DNA of 64,000 nt, from contig NZ_JACJDV010000011.1 of the NCBI RefSeq assembly GCF_014163735.1, positions 1 to 64,000 on the forward strand. The letters are read 5' to 3'. This document shows, piece by piece, positions 1 to 8,006 of this stretch. A program made the position numbers and the translations under genes. Source of the stretch: Shewanella sp. SR44-3. Lineage in GTDB: Bacteria; Pseudomonadota; Gammaproteobacteria; Enterobacterales; Shewanellaceae. Below the pieces are notes generated by a model, which worked only from the letters and a program-made list of their open reading frames with translations, made no database searches and was not told where the DNA came from. Numbering within the stretch: position 1 is the first letter of the stretch; each line of letters begins with the position of its first letter.

Positions 1-10
1 GCAACCAATT

Positions 11-45
11 ACTAATAACTAATAACTAATAACTAATAACTAATA
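11..45. repeat. Heptanucleotide tandem repeat (ACTAATA) x5
   Basis: Five exact head-to-tail copies of ACTAATA lie 11 bases before the start codon of the flavin oxidase gene. They sit where the ribosome-binding region or 5' leader should be, so slippage would change spacing or leader length. No function is shown by the sequence itself. Confidence 0.9.
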
Positions 46-56
46 ATGAGTCCACC

Positions 57-1385
57 ATGTACGATCCCTTAATCAATGCCAATCCCGCCGGCCAGCCCCA
101 AGCCAATAGCTATTGGGCCAGCACTATTGCACTCCCCGCCTTATTGCCTTCGTTAACTGGGACACAGCGCACTCAGGTGGCCATTATTGGCGGCGGCTAC
201 ACTGGACTAATGACAGCCTATTACCTTGCCAGTGAGTTTAATATTGACTGCCATGTACTAGAAGCCAACAGAGTGGGCTTTGGGGCCAGCGCCCGCAATG
301 CAGGCTTTGTACTCAAAGGCTCAGGCCGCTTAGGTTATGCCGATATGGCAAAGCGCTGGAATTTAGATACTGCCAAGGGGATTTATCAAGAATTCAGTGA
401 GGCCGTGTCGCGGGTCGATGGCCTCATTAAGCAACATGGAATTGACTGCGAACCTCAAGAGCAAGGCTATTTAAAAGTGGCCCACAATGCCAAGGCCATG
501 GAAAAGCTCCAAGGCGCCAGTGAGTTTATTCTCAAACATTTTGGCGATGGCGCCGAGTTTATCTCGGGGCAAGCGTTTTGCGAGCGCTATATGAACCACA
601 GCCAAGCCTTCGGCGCCCTGCGCTTAAAAGATGGCTTTGGCTTAAATCCACTCAAACTGCTGTTAGGCTATAAAGATGCCGTGCTGCGCCAAGGCGTGAC
701 CATAAACGAGCAATCCTGCGTGCTTGATTGGATAGAAGAAGATGGCAAACACAGACTCATCACAGACAAAGGTGAGTTGATTGCCAATCAAGTGATTTGC
801 GCTGGTAATGCCTACACCCCAAAGCGTTTTAATCAGCGTATCGACAATAAATTCTTGCCGATTTTAAGCAATGTGATAGTCACAGAGCCCCTTTCAGCGG
901 ATGAATTGGCAAGCGCTGGACTCAACACCCATCAAGTGACCATGGATACCCGCATCCTTAAATATTATTACCGCTTGCTGCCAGATAATCGCATTCTGTT
1001 TGGTGGTCGCGGCGCCGTGTGGGGTAAAGATGGCGCCAACCCAATTTACGGTCAAAGATTAAAACAGGCATTAGATAAGTGCTTTCCAACACTCAAACAC
1101 AAGGCTGTCGCCTACAACTGGACCGGCTGGATAGCCGCAGCCATGGACGATATGCCCCATGTGTATGCCAAAAATGGCGTGGGTTATAGCCTAGGTTACT
1201 GCGGCGCTGGGGTGTCCTTTAGCGCCCAGGCAGGCTTTCGTCTCGCTCAAATGATGGCAGGGAAAACTGCACCAGCCCTACCCCTTTATCAAGCCCCGCT
1301 ACCCGTGATGCCCTTCGCACAGGCCAGACGCTTAGGCCAATGGGGCTATTACCATTACGGCTGGCTTAAAGACAAACTCGGCTAG
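57..1385 (+). CDS. FAD-dependent amine oxidoreductase (gamma-glutamylputrescine oxidase-like)
   Basis: A 442-residue flavoprotein of the DAO/DadA family. Residues 41-58 form the beta-alpha-beta FAD site with GGGYTG at 45-50, followed by an acidic ribose-binding end (LEAN) and the ASARNAG stretch typical of PuuB/OrdL-like oxidases. A second flavin-contact segment near the C-terminus contains GYCGAGVSF. Family members oxidise secondary amines such as gamma-glutamylputrescine, sarcosine or D-amino acids, giving an aldehyde or imine and hydrogen peroxide. The substrate cannot be fixed here, because upstream neighbours fall outside the window and no puu genes follow. The ATG at 57 has only a weak GAG ahead of it, directly after the ACTAATA repeats. 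A terminator follows about 40 bases after the stop. Confidence 0.85.
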   Translation: MYDPLINANPAGQPQANSYWASTIALPALLPSLTGTQRTQVAIIGGGYTGLMTAYYLASEFNIDCHVLEANRVGFGASARNAGFVLKGSGRLGYADMAKRWNLDTAKGIYQEFSEAVSRVDGLIKQHGIDCEPQEQGYLKVAHNAKAMEKLQGASEFILKHFGDGAEFISGQAFCERYMNHSQAFGALRLKDGFGLNPLKLLLGYKDAVLRQGVTINEQSCVLDWIEEDGKHRLITDKGELIANQVICAGNAYTPKRFNQRIDNKFLPILSNVIVTEPLSADELASAGLNTHQVTMDTRILKYYYRLLPDNRILFGGRGAVWGKDGANPIYGQRLKQALDKCFPTLKHKAVAYNWTGWIAAAMDDMPHVYAKNGVGYSLGYCGAGVSFSAQAGFRLAQMMAGKTAPALPLYQAPLPVMPFAQARRLGQWGYYHYGWLKDKLG

Positions 1386-1423
1386 GCTTAGCTTGGGCAT
1401 TTAACATTTAGCTGAATACAAAT

Positions 1424-1460
1424 AAAAAGCCTCGCCAGTGAATACCTGCGAGGCTTTTTA
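1424..1460 (+). terminator. Rho-independent terminator after the oxidase gene
   Basis: AAAAAGCCTCGC and GCGAGGCTTTTT form a 12-bp perfect stem around a 12-base loop. The T-run makes it a good terminator in the forward direction, and the A-run upstream could make it work in reverse too. Confidence 0.85.
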
Positions 1461-1533
1461 GATCACTTAGGATAAGCAACATCAAAGCGAATTTAGACAA
1501 AAAGAGCTAGAAAATTTGTTCTGAACAATTAAA

Positions 1534-1578
1534 TCTCAAAAAGTGAATCACTGAAACTCCTGCGTACAGGCTTGCCAT
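1534..1578 (+). repeat. Dispersed repeat, copy 1 (degenerate)
   Basis: The block contains CTGAAACTCCTGCGTAC followed by GGCTTGCCAT after one base. It matches copy 2 near 2742 and the reverse-strand copy at 52941-52984, including the TCAAAAAGTG lead-in shared with the latter. About 36 of 45 positions agree with the 52.9 kb copy when aligned by eye. A 15-base word (AAATTTGTTCTGAAC) about 20 bases upstream is also shared with the 2.7 kb copy. Confidence 0.6.
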
Positions 1579-1661
1579 TAAAGGTCTGTCTTAGGTTACT
1601 CACGTAAACAAGGGCACACTTGGGATAAGGACGCGACTACGCGCAGCCTATCCTTAATTAT

Positions 1662-2006
1662 CTATGAGCTTTCTCTGATGGCTGCTAACAGCTTTCTTGA
1701 ACCTACAATTGCTCCTGACTGCATTTTTACAGTAATACTTAAGGCTGGATGCAAAATTCCTACAAGTTCTGAAGCATAAATAGAAACCAAATTATGACCT
1801 TCTGAGACCATAGGCTGAGCATGTTCTGTAAAAACCAATACGGTTGGAGTATTACCATCCGGCTCTGTTACCACAAGAGGCGCAAAAGCATTTGGGTTTT
1901 CATGAGTGGCAATATTTAACTTAACTTCTGAGTCTAAAAATGCATTCCAAAAATCAATTTCAGAACCACCATGACTCATTTTATCGAAATAAAATTGTGC
2001 GGACAT
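1662..2006 (-). CDS. SseB-like hypothetical protein
   Basis: This is a short protein of 114 residues if read from the ATG at 2006 (MSAQFYFDKM). The frame stays open to 2141, but that extension overlaps the upstream gene and looks like read-through. The segment with VTEPDGNTPTVLVFTEHAQP and ASELVGILHP resembles the SseB family core (a variable strand, a 'vFTs-e' motif, then a 'l-p...l-iNP' strand), so SseB-like is a tentative label. SseB-type proteins often occur near secreted effectors or as immunity-like genes, but no toxin is seen here. It follows another small gene on the same strand in a gene-poor island bounded by repeat copies. An alternative is an orphan remnant of a larger locus. Confidence 0.5.
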   Translation of the reverse strand: MSAQFYFDKMSHGGSEIDFWNAFLDSEVKLNIATHENPNAFAPLVVTEPDGNTPTVLVFTEHAQPMVSEGHNLVSIYASELVGILHPALSITVKMQSGAIVGSRKLLAAIRESS

Positions 2007-2082
2007 AAATTTTCTATTTAACTCATAACGATTCAGGTTTGCAGTGAGGAGTCTTTTTCTCCGAATCTGCAATACATGCTGG

Positions 2083-2352
2083 TTAAGTTGCTGAACCACG
2101 ATGCTTACCAGGCTTTTGGAGTAGTAAGTTATCATGTTCATGATTTCTACACCGTTCTAATAGCATTTCGATCATCGGAGCTGATTTAGGAAAAGTTGAA
2201 TATAACTCATTAGTTATTTCATAATATTCTTCATAGTCCACCATATGATTTGAGACTGGGAATGACAAATAATATTTTCCCGAATCCGTTTCCTGACCAA
2301 TTGAATATCGTTTTTCTAAATTTGTATGAGTATCATTAAATGTCATAAGCAA
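2083..2352 (-). CDS. Small conserved hypothetical protein
   Basis: An 89-residue protein that I cannot name. The centre (KYYLSFPVSNHMVDYEEYYE) and the tail (CRNHEHDNLLLQKPGKHRGS) look like a complete small conserved family known to me only as hypothetical, with acidic and aromatic residues and no signal peptide or membrane segment. It lies 76 bases upstream of the SseB-like gene on the same strand, so the two could be co-transcribed. Pairs of small orphan genes like these are often immunity or accessory genes, which is an inference from context only. The ATG at 2346 (MTFNDT) is an alternative start. Confidence 0.5.
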   Translation of the reverse strand: MLMTFNDTHTNLEKRYSIGQETDSGKYYLSFPVSNHMVDYEEYYEITNELYSTFPKSAPMIEMLLERCRNHEHDNLLLQKPGKHRGSAT

Positions 2353-3219
2353 CTCAACAGCGTATTAACGCGAATTTCGGAAAACATCCTAAGCCCCCCT
2401 TAACACCCGACTCTTTTACGCTAAAATTATTATTAATTTTAACAAGTTACAAGCTAACGTGAAACTTATCAATCCCACAAGTGTTGAATACCTTTTATTA
2501 AAACGAAGTAAGAATTTAGAGTGTCAACAATTGCTAGCACTTCACAAGGCGACTGAATACATATCGTTATTTTTCAAAATCATACATTACAAGTCTAATT
2601 AAACAAAGCGTTTCTACGCCTAAAAAATTTACATAATGAGAAGCAAGGCTAATCATTAACCAAACTCGTTTTTGGACAAAAGTAAGCAAGAAATTTGTTC
2701 TGAACTTGCCTGGAAAAGCCAGTTGCTGAAGGCTTGAAACCTGTCACTGAAATTTCTGTATACCGGCGCGCCATGGCCCATTTCTGTCATAAAAAAGTCT
2801 CGACGACACGCAGCAAGTCCGTCCTTGGCTCTTGATTTAAACTAAAGTCGGTCCCCCCGTCTGATGTGAAAGGACTCACGAATGCCGTGATGGCATGGTC
2901 AATGATGTTCCCGACATCATAATGACATTCCCCACATGGATGTTGTTGGAATGCTGTTGTTTTCCCCTCTTGGCCACATCTGACTAAATGAACTGGGGAG
3001 TGGAACCCTGCGACTTTGATCCAAACGAAGTTTTGACATCTTGCTAACTGGCTTTGGAGCAAAAACTTATCAGAATTTAATCATCATGCACATGCAGGAG
3101 CATGCTGACTTTTTTATCTAAATGGCAACTCCGATGCTAATGGGAAGGTATTAGGCAGCAGGAAGACTGCCCCTAAACCCATAGCGGCATATTGTGAGTG
3201 GAAAAGAGTCGCCGCCACT
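2353..3219. other. Gene-poor stretch upstream of hslV
   Basis: About 870 bases with no convincing gene. The first 300 bases are AT-rich. From about 2670 onward there is repeat-like sequence (copy 2 of the dispersed repeat). An open frame at 2787-3062 on the reverse strand has no recognisable domain and overlaps the repeat, so it is not called. Confidence 0.6.
2742..2815 (+). repeat. Dispersed repeat, copy 2
   Basis: The block runs from CACTGAAATTTCTG through CGCCATGGCCCATTT to AAAAAAGTCTCGACGACA. The same succession of words is found on the reverse strand at 52905-52984 (CTGAAACTC, TTGCCATGGCTCATTT, AAAAAGTCTCGTCGACAT). It lies about 1.2 kb from copy 1, with the two small hypothetical genes between them. 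Confidence 0.7.
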
Positions 3220-3247
3220 CTTGTTTTTTAGCCTGTCATCCCCATAT
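3220..3247 (+). promoter_or_regulatory. Sigma-32 (heat-shock) promoter of hslVU
   Basis: CTTGTT at 3220-3225 and CCCCATAT at 3240-3247 are separated by 14 bases. The consensus for RpoH promoters is CTTGAA and CCCCATNT with a 13-17 base gap. The -10 box is an exact match. hslVU is a classic RpoH target in E. coli, so position and motif agree. Confidence 0.75.
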
Positions 3248-3276
3248 CTGTGTAATCTACCAACTTTACCTAGCTG

Positions 3277-3323
3277 CAACGGCTGACTTTTTTAAGCCTG
3301 ATGTTCAAATGCTTGAGCCGTTG
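3277..3323 (+). promoter_or_regulatory. Stem-loop in the hslVU 5' leader
   Basis: CAACGGCT (3277-3284) and AGCCGTTG (3316-3323) form an 8-bp perfect stem enclosing 31 bases, ending 10 bases before the Shine-Dalgarno AAGAGGA. The E. coli hslVU leader also carries a stabilising stem-loop; equivalence is inferred. Confidence 0.55.
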
Positions 3324-3346
3324 ATGTTTACCTAAGAGGAATTAAC

Positions 3347-3871
3347 GTGACCACTATCGTATCAGTACGCCGCAATAACCAAGTCGTCATCGCAGGTGAT
3401 GGCCAAGTCTCCCTTGGCAACACGGTAATGAAAGGCAATGCCCGTAAAGTGCGCCGTCTGTACCACAATAAGGTATTAGCAGGTTTCGCTGGCGGCACCG
3501 CAGATGCATTCACTCTGTTCGAGCGCTTCGAAGCTAAGCTTGAAATGCACCAAGGTCATTTACTGAAATCGGCGGTGGAACTGGCCAAAGATTGGCGCAC
3601 CGACAAGATGCTGCGCAAGCTCGAAGCCATGCTAGTGGTTGCCGACACTGAAGCCTCGCTTATCATCACAGGTAATGGTGATGTGGTGCAGCCAGAACAC
3701 GACCTTATCGCCATAGGTTCAGGCGGTAATTATGCCCAAGCCGCGGCGCTGGCGTTATTGCAAAACACCGAATTAAGCGCGCAAGAGATTGCCGATAAGT
3801 CGCTGACTATCGCAGGCGATATTTGCGTTTTCACCAATCAATTCAAAACCATCGAACAGCTTGATTATTAA
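3347..3871 (+). CDS. hslV: ATP-dependent protease subunit HslV (ClpQ)
   Basis: A 174-residue peptidase subunit of the HslVU (ClpQY) proteasome-like protease, which degrades misfolded and regulatory proteins in the cytoplasm. The start is a GTG with AAGAGGA 6 bases upstream; after removal of the initiator, the next residue is the catalytic Thr of [20 protein letters not shown]. The GSGGNYA segment near residue 125 and the full length match the family. It is followed 20 bases later by hslU, with its own ribosome-binding site, and both are preceded by a sigma-32-type promoter. An ORF on the other strand over the start is a shadow. Confidence 0.98.
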   Translation: MTTIVSVRRNNQVVIAGDGQVSLGNTVMKGNARKVRRLYHNKVLAGFAGGTADAFTLFERFEAKLEMHQGHLLKSAVELAKDWRTDKMLRKLEAMLVVADTEASLIITGNGDVVQPEHDLIAIGSGGNYAQAAALALLQNTELSAQEIADKSLTIAGDICVFTNQFKTIEQLDY

Positions 3872-3891
3872 GTCGAGCCAGAGGAATACTT

Positions 3892-5217
3892 ATGTCTGAG
3901 ATGACGCCTAGAGAAATCGTCCACGAGCTCGATGCCCATATCATAGGCCAAAATAAAGCCAAGCGCGCGGTCGCGGTGGCGCTGCGTAATCGCTGGCGCA
4001 GAATGCAGCTAGCCCCTGATTTACGCCAAGAAGTCACCCCCAAAAATATCCTGATGATAGGCCCAACGGGTGTGGGTAAGACAGAAATAGCCCGTCGCCT
4101 CGCTAAACTTGCTAACGCGCCTTTTATCAAGGTTGAAGCCACTAAATTCACCGAAGTGGGCTATGTGGGTAAGGAAGTCGAGCAGATCATTCGCGATCTC
4201 ACCGACTCGGCCGTAAAGATGACCCGCGAGCAGCAGATGAAAAAATGCCGTCACCGCGCCGAAGAATTGGCCGAAGAGCGCATCTTAGATGCCCTACTGC
4301 CAAAAGCTAAAGAAGACTGGGACAGCGAAAAGAAAGACGATTCAGGCACTAGACAGATTTTTCGCAAGAAACTCCGTGAAGGTCAGCTAGACGATAAAGA
4401 AATCGACATCGATATCGCCGCGCCGCAAATTGGCGTTGAAATTATGGCGCCTCCTGGCATGGAAGAAATGACCAATCAGTTACAAGGGTTATTCCAAAAC
4501 CTAGGTCAGAGCACTTCTAAGCGTAAGAAACTTAAGATTAAAGATGCCTTTAAGCAATTGATTGAAGATGAAGCGGCCAAGCTTGTAAATCAAGAAGATC
4601 TTAAAGAGCAGGCCATAGATCTGGTTGAACAAAACGGCATCGTCTTCTTGGATGAAATCGACAAAATTTGTAAGCGCGGCGAAACCTCAGGCCCAGATGT
4701 CTCCCGTGAAGGGGTGCAACGTGATCTACTGCCATTGGTTGAAGGCTGTACGGTAAGCACAAAACACGGCATGGTGAAAACCGACCATATTCTGTTTATC
4801 GCCTCTGGTGCATTCCAGATGTCAAAACCCTCTGATTTAATTCCTGAATTACAAGGGCGTCTGCCCATTCGGGTGGAGCTTGATGCGCTTTCCGCCAATG
4901 ACTTTAAACGCATTTTAACCGAACCCAATGCCTCATTAACCGAGCAATATATTGCGCTTATGGCCACTGAAGGCGTAACCATCTCTTTCCTTGAATCAGG
5001 GATTGATAAGCTTGCAGAAGCGGCTTGGCAAGTGAATGAACGCACTGAAAACATTGGTGCCCGCCGCTTGCATACCGTGATGGAAAAGTTGATGGAAGAC
5101 ATCTCTTTCGATGCTTCAGATAAGTCTGGCAGCGCCTTTGTTATCGATGCTGACTATGTCACCGAGCACTTAGATACCTTAGTGCAAGATGAAGACTTGA
5201 GCCGCTTTATTCTGTAA
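3892..5217 (+). CDS. hslU: HslU ATPase (ClpY), unfoldase of HslVU
   Basis: A 441-residue AAA+ unfoldase that feeds substrates to HslV. The Walker A site GPTGVGKT is at residues 57-64 and Walker B IVFLDEID at 250-257. The intermediate I-domain (about 110-240) carries the charged insertion typical of HslU. The C-terminus ends in EDLSRFIL, the tail that inserts into HslV pockets. The GYVGK pore motif is at about 90-94. Shine-Dalgarno AGAGGA precedes the ATG. A strong terminator lies 44 bases after the stop, closing a two-gene operon. Confidence 0.98.
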   Translation: MSEMTPREIVHELDAHIIGQNKAKRAVAVALRNRWRRMQLAPDLRQEVTPKNILMIGPTGVGKTEIARRLAKLANAPFIKVEATKFTEVGYVGKEVEQIIRDLTDSAVKMTREQQMKKCRHRAEELAEERILDALLPKAKEDWDSEKKDDSGTRQIFRKKLREGQLDDKEIDIDIAAPQIGVEIMAPPGMEEMTNQLQGLFQNLGQSTSKRKKLKIKDAFKQLIEDEAAKLVNQEDLKEQAIDLVEQNGIVFLDEIDKICKRGETSGPDVSREGVQRDLLPLVEGCTVSTKHGMVKTDHILFIASGAFQMSKPSDLIPELQGRLPIRVELDALSANDFKRILTEPNASLTEQYIALMATEGVTISFLESGIDKLAEAAWQVNERTENIGARRLHTVMEKLMEDISFDASDKSGSAFVIDADYVTEHLDTLVQDEDLSRFIL

Positions 5218-5260
5218 TGCTAGGTGCTAGCAGACTATGACAACAAGCAGAGTACATTTG

Positions 5261-5295
5261 AAAAAGCAAAGTGGTGTTAAGCCGCTTTGCTTTTT
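5261..5295 (+). terminator. Terminator of hslVU
   Basis: AAAAAGCAAAGTGG pairs with CCGCTTTGCTTTTT across a 7-base loop, with one G-T pair. The stem ends in a T-run just after hslU. Confidence 0.9.
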
Positions 5296-5336
5296 CTATA
5301 ATGAATTAATCATGCCACACTAACCAGGAGCCCTGC

Positions 5337-5720
5337 GTGAATACACATATTCCCAAGGTGGTTGGCCTTAAACTTAAACGCCAATCTAGGTTGCTTCAGG
5401 TCAATTTCGATGACAACCAAAGCCTTGACATAAGTTGTGAGTTACTTAGGGTCTATTCCCCATCGGCAGAAGTGCAGCAGCATGGCAGCCCTGTATTGGT
5501 CACTCATAAGAAAAACGTCAATATCAAGGCCATAGAAGCCGTGGGCAATTATGCGGTAAAACTCGTGTTCGATGATGGCCACGATACAGGCATTTACAGC
5601 TGGGAAGTGCTCTATCGCCTTGGCAGTCAACAAACACAGCTGTGGCAAGACTATCTTGCCCGCCTTAAAGCCGAACACGGCTCACGTGAAGGGCTTATAC
5701 CAATCACATTAATTATTTGA
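5337..5720 (+). CDS. DUF971 domain protein
   Basis: A 127-residue protein of the DUF971 family (N-terminal domain also found at the front of gamma-butyrobetaine hydroxylase). It begins at GTG with CAGGAG 8 bases upstream. Recognisable family features are LKLKRQSRLLQVNFDD, LRVYSPSAEVQ, and VGNYAVKLVFDDGHDTGIYSWEVLY, the last being the conserved core. In related proteins this domain binds a metal or contacts Fe-S assembly factors, but the role of the free-standing protein is not settled. It sits directly after the hslVU terminator, a common order in this group of bacteria. Confidence 0.9.
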   Translation: MNTHIPKVVGLKLKRQSRLLQVNFDDNQSLDISCELLRVYSPSAEVQQHGSPVLVTHKKNVNIKAIEAVGNYAVKLVFDDGHDTGIYSWEVLYRLGSQQTQLWQDYLARLKAEHGSREGLIPITLII

Positions 5721-6062
5721 TCTATCAGAGCGCCTCAAGCTTTTCAATTCAAGGCGCATTAATGCAGTAAGGGTTATTCCCTTTCAAACCTCATTCTTAC
5801 ACAGGAATGCAACGATGAAGTGGAACGCTTGAGACGCTGCCAAGAGGCGGGTTTCAAAGGGGATTTCTCTGCGTTGAAGACTTTTGACATAGCACCACTA
5901 TGCCTTCAAGCCTCCGCCTTGATTAATCTCCTTTGAATTCCCGCTGAATGACCAAATAATTAATACGATTGGTATTATCCCCATGGCGGTTCAATACCGC
6001 TAATGTGGTAGAGTTGGCTTCAGCGTTATTTTAACCATCACCAAAACAAACAAGGTATTGCA
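5721..6062. other. Intergenic region with palindromic element
   Basis: 342 bases without a gene between the DUF971 and DUF2999 genes. It is mostly taken up by the imperfect palindrome described separately. Confidence 0.7.
5847..5944. repeat. Long imperfect palindrome (repeat-like element)
   Basis: The outer arms are GCGGGTTTCAAAGGGGATT and AATCTCCTTTGAATTCCCGC. Nested inside are TTGAAG/CTTCAA and CATAG/CTATG around CACCA. Folded, it makes an extended hairpin of about 98 bases. The organisation is that of a REP- or MITE-like intergenic element; no coding capacity is seen. Confidence 0.7.
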
Positions 6063-6314
6063 ATGAACCCGATTATTGCCATTTTGAAAGAACACAATGT
6101 CAGCGACGCTAGCATTAATCAACTATTCCAAACCCTGACTGAAAATCCACTCATGGCGATGAACGCCATTACTCAGTTAGGGATCCCTGCGGAAAAACTA
6201 CAGCAATTAATGGCCCTAGTGATGCAAAATCCAGGATTAATCAAGGAAGCCGTACTCGAACTTGGGCTGGATTTCTCTAAAGTCGAAGCGGCCAAGGCCC
6301 AGTTACAAAAGTAA
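6063..6314 (+). CDS. DUF2999 family protein
   Basis: An 83-residue, all-helical small protein (MNPIIAILKEHNVSDASINQ at the start) belonging to DUF2999, a family seen in Shewanella and Vibrio relatives. No signal peptide, membrane segment or catalytic motif is visible. The helices IPAEKLQQLMALVMQNP and IKEAVLELGLDFSKVEAAK suggest a helical bundle or protein-binding role. It stands alone between the palindromic element and a bidirectional terminator. Function unknown. Confidence 0.85.
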   Translation: MNPIIAILKEHNVSDASINQLFQTLTENPLMAMNAITQLGIPAEKLQQLMALVMQNPGLIKEAVLELGLDFSKVEAAKAQLQK

Positions 6315-6332
6315 CTGCTGTGCTCAAGCTGT

Positions 6333-6373
6333 AACAAAATGGCCAGTCACTTAAGGGTACTGGCCATTTTGTT
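6333..6373. terminator. Bidirectional terminator
   Basis: AACAAAATGGCCAGT and ACTGGCCATTTTGTT form a 15-bp perfect stem between convergent genes. It serves the DUF2999 gene on one side and the end of the eight-gene lipid operon on the other. Confidence 0.9.
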
Positions 6374-6395
6374 AGCTATCTTTCCACAGGCAAAA

Positions 6396-6926
6396 TTACT
6401 TGAGATCAAGTTTCTCAATATAGAGAATAATTTCACCCACTTTAACACCAAATTTAGTCATATCCGTCTTGTTGAATAAACGTTTATCATCAAGTAAATA
6501 CATCCAATCATCTAAGCGTAGCTGGTAACTGCTACCGTCGACCTCGATATTCATCTCGTATTGCCAAAATAGTGCTGAACCCTGAGTGCGGCCTTGGGCT
6601 GTACCCACAATATCGCTGGCGGTGCCGCTATAAGTATTATTAGCTTCGCGCACTAGTTGCCATATTCTCGTGGTTTTTTCACCATCATCGAATACAAACC
6701 ATTCTTTTATTTCGCCTTTATCGCCCTCCCAATGGGCTATTAAGTCAACCTCAAAACGGCGCAATAGCTTACCACTGCGATCGAATACCATGCCGTAAGC
6801 TTTGAGCTTACCTTCAAAAAATTGCTCGAGTTTTAATTGCGGAGAGGTGTTTTTATAGTCATCTAAACCCGCAGAACCACAGGCGCTAAGTAGCAGTAAG
6901 ATACTTAATAACATTATTTTTTTCAT
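6396..6926 (-). CDS. DUF3833 family lipoprotein
   Basis: A 176-residue lipoprotein. The first 16 residues are a lipoprotein signal with lipobox LLSAC, so Cys16 is the predicted lipidated residue. The body has the DUF3833 pattern (LEQFFEGKLKAYGMVFDRSG, then LRLDDWMYLLDDKRLFNKTDMTKFGVKVGEI). Its start overlaps the stop of the chalcone-isomerase-like gene by 4 bases, and it is the last gene of the operon. Family members are repeatedly found beside cyclopropane synthase and DUF2878 genes, which points to a role in a membrane-lipid modification pathway. Biochemical role unknown. Confidence 0.9.
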   Translation of the reverse strand: MKKIMLLSILLLLSACGSAGLDDYKNTSPQLKLEQFFEGKLKAYGMVFDRSGKLLRRFEVDLIAHWEGDKGEIKEWFVFDDGEKTTRIWQLVREANNTYSGTASDIVGTAQGRTQGSALFWQYEMNIEVDGSSYQLRLDDWMYLLDDKRLFNKTDMTKFGVKVGEIILYIEKLDLK

Positions 6927-7450
6927 GATGTTAACCCTAACAATTGCGCCCTAAGTTGCGGCTGAGAAGTCTTTTTTGACAGCCAAATTGACAGAAATGC
7001 CCTGCCAAAATCACCATCTTCGACCTTGCCTATGGCGTATTCGCCGAAATAGAAATGGCTTTCCCCTGTCGTTGTGACAACAAGAGTTAATACATCTCCT
7101 GGGACCACATCTGGCCAAATGTGCCTTAAGGAGACTAACCAGCGCTCAATACTGGCCTGATCATAGTCCAAATGGCGCCATTGCTCTTCAGTGGCATCAA
7201 GTAAATCTTGCTTATCTATTTGCTTAAAATACTCAATTCGTAAGGCTTTATCTTTGCTTTGAGCCAAATAAGCATCAGCATCTAGCTTAACTGCTGCCAT
7301 TAAACTCGCATCTTGGCTATAAAGTTCGGCGCGATATAAACGCCAAAATAAAAAGCTCATTTCACCAGCCCCCAACTTATGCATACCATCAACAACTGCG
7401 GCCGGCGCGATTGGGCTAAAGACAATAAATAACAATAGATATTTATACAT
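6923..7450 (-). CDS. Chalcone-isomerase-like periplasmic protein
   Basis: A protein of 175 residues from the ATG at 7450, which has AGAGGTG 4 bases upstream; a GTG two codons earlier would overlap that site. An N-terminal signal peptide (YLLLFIVFSPIAPAAV) leads into the chalcone isomerase-like fold, with the marker GAGEMSFLFWRLYRAELYS and a C-terminal FGRAFLSIWLS. Bacterial members of this family lack flavonoid substrates and are thought to bind fatty acids or lipids. It lies between DUF2878 and DUF3833 genes in the sigma/ChrR-controlled operon, so a lipid-binding role in the envelope fits. Confidence 0.85.
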   Translation of the reverse strand: MYKYLLLFIVFSPIAPAAVVDGMHKLGAGEMSFLFWRLYRAELYSQDASLMAAVKLDADAYLAQSKDKALRIEYFKQIDKQDLLDATEEQWRHLDYDQASIERWLVSLRHIWPDVVPGDVLTLVVTTTGESHFYFGEYAIGKVEDGDFGRAFLSIWLSKKTSQPQLRAQLLGLTS

Positions 7451-7477
7451 AAACACCTCTATACGCAGTCTTATGGG

Positions 7478-7972
7478 TTAACAATCTTGGTGTAATATCG
7501 CCTGGCGGCAATAAATAAGGCTTGGCAGTAATAAGCCCCAGATACAGAGCAATATGCATAATAACAAGGGAGTCGCTAAATTAGTCTGCAAGGCACCAGC
7601 TTCTATACCCGCCCAATAACTGCCTGCACCACCCAGTGCTCCTAACACTCCCTGCATGCCTAAATGCACTCTGGTTAGCCATAACAAACTGTGATTGAGA
7701 CTCAGAATGAAAAAACACCACAGTAATAATAAATACGTAGGAAACAACCCAGTTGCGCCACTGAATACCCCAAAATGCATTTGCAGCTTATCGGCACAAA
7801 CACCTATGGGCACTAAGATAAGCAACTTTGCATCGGCTTTGACCGTAGGGGATAAGTAGAAATGCAGTGCCAAGAGCAGTGTCATAATCCAGCTGGCGAC
7901 ACTGGGGTAAAGTACGGCACTAAACCAAGCTGCTTGAAAGAGTATGAGATTTATCAGCCAAAATTTTTGCAT
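7478..7972 (-). CDS. DUF2878 integral membrane protein
   Basis: A 164-residue membrane protein with about five hydrophobic segments, beginning LINLILFQAAWFSAVLYPS. The central HFGVFSGATGLFPTYLLLLW and the tail match DUF2878. Strong GGGAGAG precedes the ATG. It is the sixth gene of the operon, 34 bases after cfa. Members co-occur with cyclopropane synthase, DUF1365 and the flavoprotein found here, but no activity has been assigned to my knowledge. Confidence 0.85.
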   Translation of the reverse strand: MQKFWLINLILFQAAWFSAVLYPSVASWIMTLLLALHFYLSPTVKADAKLLILVPIGVCADKLQMHFGVFSGATGLFPTYLLLLWCFFILSLNHSLLWLTRVHLGMQGVLGALGGAGSYWAGIEAGALQTNLATPLLLCILLCIWGLLLPSLIYCRQAILHQDC

Positions 7973-8006
7973 ATCTCTCCCTCATACTCAGTGCTGGCAA
8001 CCAAGC

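Noticed and set aside
2787..3062. 91-codon open frame on the reverse strand
   Set aside because: No recognisable domain, overlaps the dispersed repeat and has no convincing ribosome-binding site.
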